Part shown: positions 53,074-56,141 of the stretch, piece by piece | Layout of the letters: each line of letters begins with the position of its first letter | Numbering within the stretch: position 1 is the first letter of the stretch | Assembly (NCBI GenBank): GCA_028681575.1 | Contig: JAQUHX010000004.1 | Coordinates: 1 to 56,141, forward strand | Direction: 5' to 3' | Length of the DNA: 56,141 nt | Source of the DNA: Patescibacteria group bacterium | GTDB lineage: Bacteria; Patescibacteriota; Patescibacteriia; Patescibacteriales; UBA12465 | The notes under the pieces: model-generated | Told to the model about the DNA's origin: nothing | The model's input: only the letters and a program-made list of their open reading frames with translations | Database searches by the model: none | Made by a program: the position numbers and the translations under genes

Positions 53074-53337
53074 CTATTTAAGCGGATCATAGCCACCCTT
53101 ATTCCAAGGATTGCAGCGCAAAATACGCCAAATAGTCATTAAGCCACCTTTAATCGCCCCATATTTCTCTAGGGCTTGAATGCCGTAATCAGAACAAGAA
53201 GGCGTAAAACGACAAAAACCGTGAGGCCAATGCTCTTTAAAAAAACCGTGGTCAGGAGAAAGTGTTTTTTGATAAAGTTTAATTACAGCAATCCCTAATT
53301 TCCGCGGCCAATACCAAAAGATAAAATTGTCATTCAT
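53074..53337 (-). CDS. yidD: Membrane protein insertion efficiency factor YidD
   Basis: Small membrane-associated protein that helps YidC-dependent insertion. The signature is complete: [37 protein letters not shown] and [15 protein letters not shown], with Cys residues at the PSCS and RCNPW positions. Length 87 is normal. Usually it sits between rnpA and yidC; here it stands ahead of nrdJ. It has a near-consensus promoter with leaderless geometry. Confidence 0.97.
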   Translation of the reverse strand: MNDNFIFWYWPRKLGIAVIKLYQKTLSPDHGFFKEHWPHGFCRFTPSCSDYGIQALEKYGAIKGGLMTIWRILRCNPWNKGGYDPLK

Positions 53338-53343
53338 GTCCTA

Positions 53344-53372
53344 ATTATAAAAAATCGGCCGCCACTTGGCAA
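53344..53372 (-). promoter_or_regulatory. Leaderless promoter of yidD
   Basis: On the minus strand TTGCCA (53367-53372, one mismatch) and TATAAT (53344-53349) are 17 bases apart, and the ATG at 53337 lies exactly 6 bases after the -10. It sits inside the terminator of the preceding gene, whose U-tract forms the upstream edge of the -10 box. Confidence 0.85.
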
Positions 53373-53378
53373 GCCGAT
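53349..53378 (-). terminator. Terminator of the 54860-53404 operon, overlapping the yidD promoter
   Basis: ATCGGC (53354-53359) and GCCGAT (53373-53378) form a 6-bp stem with an additional inner GCC/GGC stem and AAGT loop; six T residues follow on the minus strand and run straight into TATAAT. Confidence 0.85.
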
Positions 53379-53403
53379 ATTTTTAACCCTCTATTTACAG
53401 GGT

Positions 53404-54024
53404 TTAGAGTTTTTTCAAGAGAAGACTAGTTAAAAGAGAATATCTTTTTTCTATTTTTGGGTTTAAAAAAACAAAACCTATTTTAGTAGAAAAAATTGAT
53501 AACCCCTCCTTCTCAATGAAAGTACCAATAGTCTTTTTAGCAAACGAATGTTTATCGTTGCGGATACAAAGCAAACGCTTAACCCCAAAACCATCAGAAA
53601 ACGACGGACTAACAATAATGAGCTTTTCGAGATTCAGCTTTCGCAAATCAGCGTCAGAAATTGCCATCCTTAAAAGGGCGGCGATTTCTACCGTTGCCGG
53701 TAAAAACCCTTTCTTCTCAGCTGCTTGCCGAATTTCCGAAAAAGTCATTTTGTTAAACTTGAGAATAGCAATACCAATCGAGTCAGAACTAGCCTCGCCT
53801 TCAGAGTTGATAAAAATTTCTCGTGCCTCAGCAGAAAAGTAATACCCTTTTTCCTGAAGCTTACAAACCAAATCTTTTGGCGATCCGCTTTCAGGTTTCA
53901 GATTGAGTAAAATTTGATCCTTAAAATTGACAATGAGCGACGGAGCAAGCCTAAGCAAAAAGAAAGGTAAGATGACAAAAATAAAAACAACAAGCAAAAT
54001 TGCAAAAATCATATTTGTCTCCAT
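53404..54024 (-). CDS. Membrane-anchored protein with a CPR-type uncharacterised domain
   Basis: One strong N-terminal membrane helix (about 5-27) is followed by a 175-residue soluble part. It contains a helix pair with KGFLPATVEIAALLRMAISDADLRKL and a beta-rich end (KLIIVSPSFSDGFGVKRLLCIRNDK ... IGFVFL). The phrase GFLPATVEIAALL resembles recurring, unnamed proteins I associate with Patescibacteria genomes. Length 206. It is 2 bases after the next gene upstream, whose C-terminal half has a similar helix-then-strand plan. Function unknown; it should face either side of the membrane as an anchored domain. Confidence 0.75.
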   Translation of the reverse strand: METNMIFAILLVVFIFVILPFFLLRLAPSLIVNFKDQILLNLKPESGSPKDLVCKLQEKGYYFSAEAREIFINSEGEASSDSIGIAILKFNKMTFSEIRQAAEKKGFLPATVEIAALLRMAISDADLRKLNLEKLIIVSPSFSDGFGVKRLLCIRNDKHSFAKKTIGTFIEKEGLSIFSTKIGFVFLNPKIEKRYSLLTSLLLKKL

Positions 54025-54026
54025 AA

Positions 54027-54860
54027 TTAACCTTTTTTAAATCCGTTAACTGTCACATCCGCATAAGCCAGAAAATCAAAATTCTCGTCAAAATCTGAAT
54101 CCAAAGGCACTAATTCCAAACGCGGAACCCCATCTTCATGAACAAAAACCGGGATATAGGAATTGTCATCAATTTCATCCCAATAAATCGTCCCCAGAGA
54201 ACAAACATACCTTTTTGACCAATCTTTTGGAATCAAATTTCGATTATCCAAAAGAAAATAAAAAAGATTAACATTGGGAGATTTTTCCCTGAGAGAGCAA
54301 AAATAAGAGGAAAAACCATTTTTCAAGCCCTCGGGTTTAAGCAGCTTATAATCTCGAAGATTAAAAACTGTTGGGTCTTTAAAATTATTAAACCCAAGCT
54401 GGAACCCCTTGATATCCGCCGGACAATGCTGAAAATTTACCCGCTCGATATTATGAATAATCCGAGCACTACCAGAAACTACTCGCCTCATCAGGTGCCC
54501 CTGGTTTTCAATAATTCCCTGCAAAGCGTGAATAATTTCATCATAATTTAAAGCGTGCCGCTCCAACAAATCCCTAATTTTTTGATAAACCAGAAAAATT
54601 TGGTGAATCAACATCTGCTCATCAACAATGTCCTTGGTGGGGACTTCCGAAAAAAGAGCGTCCGAAGACCGAATAGGCTCAAGACCATTTTTGATGGCCG
54701 CAGGAATAATCCAGGCATTACCTTCGGTTAACAAATTCAACTCACAAATAGTGCTTTGATAGCTCAAGGAGTGATTTTCAATTCTCTTTTTTACCTCTTC
54801 AAGCTTTTTAACCAAAACTCCAATCTGAAAGTCAGCTAATTTTCTTCTACTTTCGTTCAT
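54027..54860 (-). CDS. Uncharacterised protein with helical N-terminus and CPR-type C-terminal domain
   Basis: A soluble 277-residue protein. Residues 1 to about 135 are helical, Leu/Glu-rich and partly coiled (FQIGVLVKKLEEVKKRIENHS, LLERHALNYDEIIHALQGIIENQGHLMRRV). The C-terminal part (about 160-270) has NLIPKDWSKRYVCSLGTIYWDEID followed by strands ending FDFLAYADV, resembling the plan of the neighbouring protein and of unnamed Patescibacteria families. No signal peptide. It is first in a two-gene operon with a near-consensus promoter and an unusually long structured leader. Function not recognised. Confidence 0.75.
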   Translation of the reverse strand: MNESRRKLADFQIGVLVKKLEEVKKRIENHSLSYQSTICELNLLTEGNAWIIPAAIKNGLEPIRSSDALFSEVPTKDIVDEQMLIHQIFLVYQKIRDLLERHALNYDEIIHALQGIIENQGHLMRRVVSGSARIIHNIERVNFQHCPADIKGFQLGFNNFKDPTVFNLRDYKLLKPEGLKNGFSSYFCSLREKSPNVNLFYFLLDNRNLIPKDWSKRYVCSLGTIYWDEIDDNSYIPVFVHEDGVPRLELVPLDSDFDENFDFLAYADVTVNGFKKG

Positions 54861-54908
54861 AATTTAAACAATTTTGAATTTTGCCGTTCTCAAATATTTA
54901 TTTATTCT

Positions 54909-54956
54909 GCAACAGCGCCCTGCTCTCTTTTTTTAAAAAGGCCAGAACGCTGCCGC
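54909..54956 (-). ncRNA. Long imperfect hairpin in the leader of the 54860 gene
   Basis: On the minus-strand RNA, GCGGCAGCG (54948-54956) plus TTCTG pairs continuously with CAGGG plus CGCTGTTGC (54909-54917), 14 bp including four G-U pairs; a smaller CTTTT/AAAAG stem caps it after an internal loop. The G-U pairs would be A-C mismatches on the other strand, so the structure favours minus-strand RNA. It is a candidate cis-regulatory element of unknown class, not a confirmed ncRNA. Confidence 0.5.
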
Positions 54957-54982
54957 AAAATAGGTGTTAAAGTGCTTATTTG

Positions 54983-55011
54983 TTTATAACTTAAAAATTC
55001 ATTTTAGTCAA
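54983..55011 (-). promoter_or_regulatory. Promoter of the 54860-53404 operon
   Basis: On the minus strand TTGACT (55006-55011, one mismatch) and TATAAA (54983-54988, one mismatch) are exactly 17 bases apart. The predicted start near 54976 leaves a leader of about 115 bases, the longest I see in this window. Confidence 0.85.
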
Positions 55012-55018
55012 GACACAA

Positions 55019-55043
55019 AAAAAGAGGCTCTTAGCCTCTTTTT
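55019..55043 (-). terminator. Strong terminator after the exported Cys-rich protein gene
   Basis: AAAAAGAGGCT (55019-55029) and AGCCTCTTTTT (55033-55043) form a perfect 11-bp stem with a 3-base loop; the minus strand continues with seven T residues in total. It starts 19 bases after the stop codon and ends just before the next promoter. Confidence 0.93.
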
Positions 55044-55062
55044 CTCTTAAACTAGGATTTAT

Positions 55063-56070
55063 TTATTCGGTCGCCATTCTAATTTGCCCACATTTACCGG
55101 CAACTGCGTCAACAGCATCAAAAATATCATCAATTTCTGGTTCATAAGCCGAGAGTTGACTGCCATTCTTTAAATCTAATTCCACAAATTTTTGATGACT
55201 TTGAAAAGCGGCATCAACTTCACAATTATTAATCGCTTCTAAAAGGATGGACCAAGTACTGTTAGCTTCATTTCTAAAAGAGCGGTTATCAGGAGTAAGG
55301 CAGAGATTGCTATCATTTTCATCAATCTTTAAACCCGCAGCTACACAATCATCATAGTTTCTTATATCCGCTAAAAGCTCAAGGCAATAATCATGACTAC
55401 CCCAATCACTAGCAAGCAGACAGGCAGCTAAACTATCCTTGACGCTTGTCTGACTAGGAGTAATAGTCTGGGCAATCTGGTCGACTAAGGAGTCTAAATC
55501 AAAAGCGGCCTGTTCTCTTTCGCAAGCTGATTTTTCAGGCTCGTCATAATTGGGGCATTGCGGGAAGCCTAAGAAAAAGGAGATAGCAGCAATTTGGTTT
55601 TCAAGAGGAAAATAATAACTATAGTTTTTATAAATAGTCCCCGCTGCACCTTCAGAATAAGTGGAAATACAATAAGGGCGATTGTTAATTGTTCTTTCAA
55701 CTGTCCAGATTCCCAGAGATGACTCATCACCAACTGGATTGCAAGAGTAGCTATTATTAAAAACAGCTAGTGTTGGTGACCAGTCCCTTGAGGAGATATA
55801 CTTGGTGCCTAGTTCGCTTGGATAACGATAGGTTTCGCCGGTTGGCGTAACACTAAAGACCCATCCCTCAGGAACACTAAAAGATTCAGAGTCACGGCCA
55901 AAATCAAGAAAACCCGGCATTTTAAAAGAGCTATTCTCGCTAACTAAAACGGCAACCGAAAGAAAAATTAGCCCAAGGGCGATAAACAGCAACAGAAGCC
56001 CCTTAAGAAGTAAAGGTTTTTTTGATGTGGTAGCCTTTGTTGTTTTTAAAGAAGAATTTTCAGGGTTCAT
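55063..56070 (-). CDS. Cys-rich exported, membrane-anchored protein, unknown function
   Basis: A Ser/Thr/Lys-rich cytoplasmic start is followed by one membrane helix (about 20-43) and a 290-residue external domain with ten Cys residues (110, 134, 172, 183, 217, 229, 242, 257, 283, 327), enough for five disulfides. Residues 239-265 (YDDCVAAGLKIDENDSNLCLTPDNRSF) match a motif of the form CxxxGxxxxxxxxxxCxxPDxRxF that I associate with exported Patescibacteria proteins. Residues 62-170 look like a separate beta-rich domain. No enzyme motif is recognised. It is a single-gene transcript ended by the terminator at 55019-55043. Confidence 0.8.
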   Translation of the reverse strand: MNPENSSLKTTKATTSKKPLLLKGLLLLFIALGLIFLSVAVLVSENSSFKMPGFLDFGRDSESFSVPEGWVFSVTPTGETYRYPSELGTKYISSRDWSPTLAVFNNSYSCNPVGDESSLGIWTVERTINNRPYCISTYSEGAAGTIYKNYSYYFPLENQIAAISFFLGFPQCPNYDEPEKSACEREQAAFDLDSLVDQIAQTITPSQTSVKDSLAACLLASDWGSHDYCLELLADIRNYDDCVAAGLKIDENDSNLCLTPDNRSFRNEANSTWSILLEAINNCEVDAAFQSHQKFVELDLKNGSQLSAYEPEIDDIFDAVDAVAGKCGQIRMATE

Positions 56071-56085
56071 ATATTTTACAAATTA

Positions 56086-56104
56086 AAGAAAGTTAAACTT
56101 TCTT
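56086..56104 (-). promoter_or_regulatory. Perfect palindrome upstream of the exported protein gene
   Basis: AAGAAAGTT and AACTTTCTT form a perfect 9-bp inverted repeat with a 1-base centre, ending 16 bases before the ATG at 56070. The symmetry without a loop suits a DNA-binding dimer better than an RNA hairpin. The promoter itself is not clear and may be cut by the window edge. Confidence 0.5.
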
Positions 56105-56141
56105 AAGATAATGATAACAAATTTATAGCTTTTAGGGAATT

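Noticed and set aside
54861-55062. A tRNA or small known RNA in the largest intergenic gap
   Set aside because: No cloverleaf or CCA end and no match to known small RNA patterns that I can see; only the promoter, terminator and leader hairpin are supported.
1-56141. CRISPR arrays, insertion sequences, integrases or phage genes
   Set aside because: No regularly spaced direct repeats, transposase motifs, terminal inverted repeats or phage proteins were seen. The window reads as core chromosome.

Overview
This window looks like a chromosomal segment of a Candidate Phyla Radiation (Patescibacteria) bacterium. It is AT-rich, very gene-dense and has no gap over about 200 bases. Several conserved proteins are pared down in ways seen in that group: RpoA has no C-terminal domain, AlaRS stops after its editing domain, ProRS has a small Cys4 knuckle instead of the insertion domain, and L13 is short. 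Two families at the right end (53404-56070) carry motifs I associate with uncharacterised Patescibacteria proteins. UGA is used as a normal stop (for example at 15194-15196 and 17397-17399), which argues against Gracilibacteria/Absconditabacteria with recoded UGA. The finer taxon cannot be read from this window.

Layout. 1-4630 (minus): a ribosomal/alpha operon infA-rpmJ-rpsM-rpsK-rpsD-rpoA-rplQ-rplM-rpsI, driven by a perfect consensus promoter and closed by a strong terminator. 4672-14068 (minus): a peptidoglycan operon of a small membrane protein, mraY, ftsW, murG, murC, murB, with hisS and alaS. 14156-18493 (plus): an envelope-glycan operon headed by a degenerate PilB/GspE-like ATPase, then GT2, DUF2304 and two GT4 glycosyltransferases. 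18495-38224 (minus): a long, tightly packed run that begins with a small charged protein, ileS, lemA, slipin, htpX, a U32 protein, ruvA and proS, continues with mreB-mreC-mreD, and ends in sugar and surface genes (PfkB kinase, RmlC-like, HIT, RmlB, response regulator, second MreB, GT4, subtilase, UXS-like SDR). 38318-46512 (minus): a GT4, secA, hpf, then rseP, frr, a beta-propeller lipoprotein and holB. 46623-49284: an initiating sugar-phosphate transferase and a Wzx-like flippase, convergent. 49384-56070 (minus): a helical-repeat protein, B12-dependent ribonucleotide reductase, yidD, two related uncharacterised proteins and a Cys-rich exported protein.

How it works together. The dominant theme is building and moving a cell envelope: peptidoglycan precursors, MreBCD shape control, undecaprenyl-linked glycan assembly (initiating transferase, several GT4s, flippase, dTDP- and UDP-sugar enzymes), and protein export and quality control (SecA, YidD, RseP, HtpX, LemA, slipin). 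Translation genes are interleaved with these.

Expression signals are unusual. I found almost no Shine-Dalgarno sequences. Several first genes have a -10 box placed exactly 6 bases before the start codon, which predicts leaderless mRNAs. In several places the promoter sits in or directly beside the U-tract of the preceding terminator. Two leaders stand out: the infA transcript appears to begin with a hairpin at +1, and the gene at 54860 has a roughly 115-base leader containing a long imperfect hairpin.
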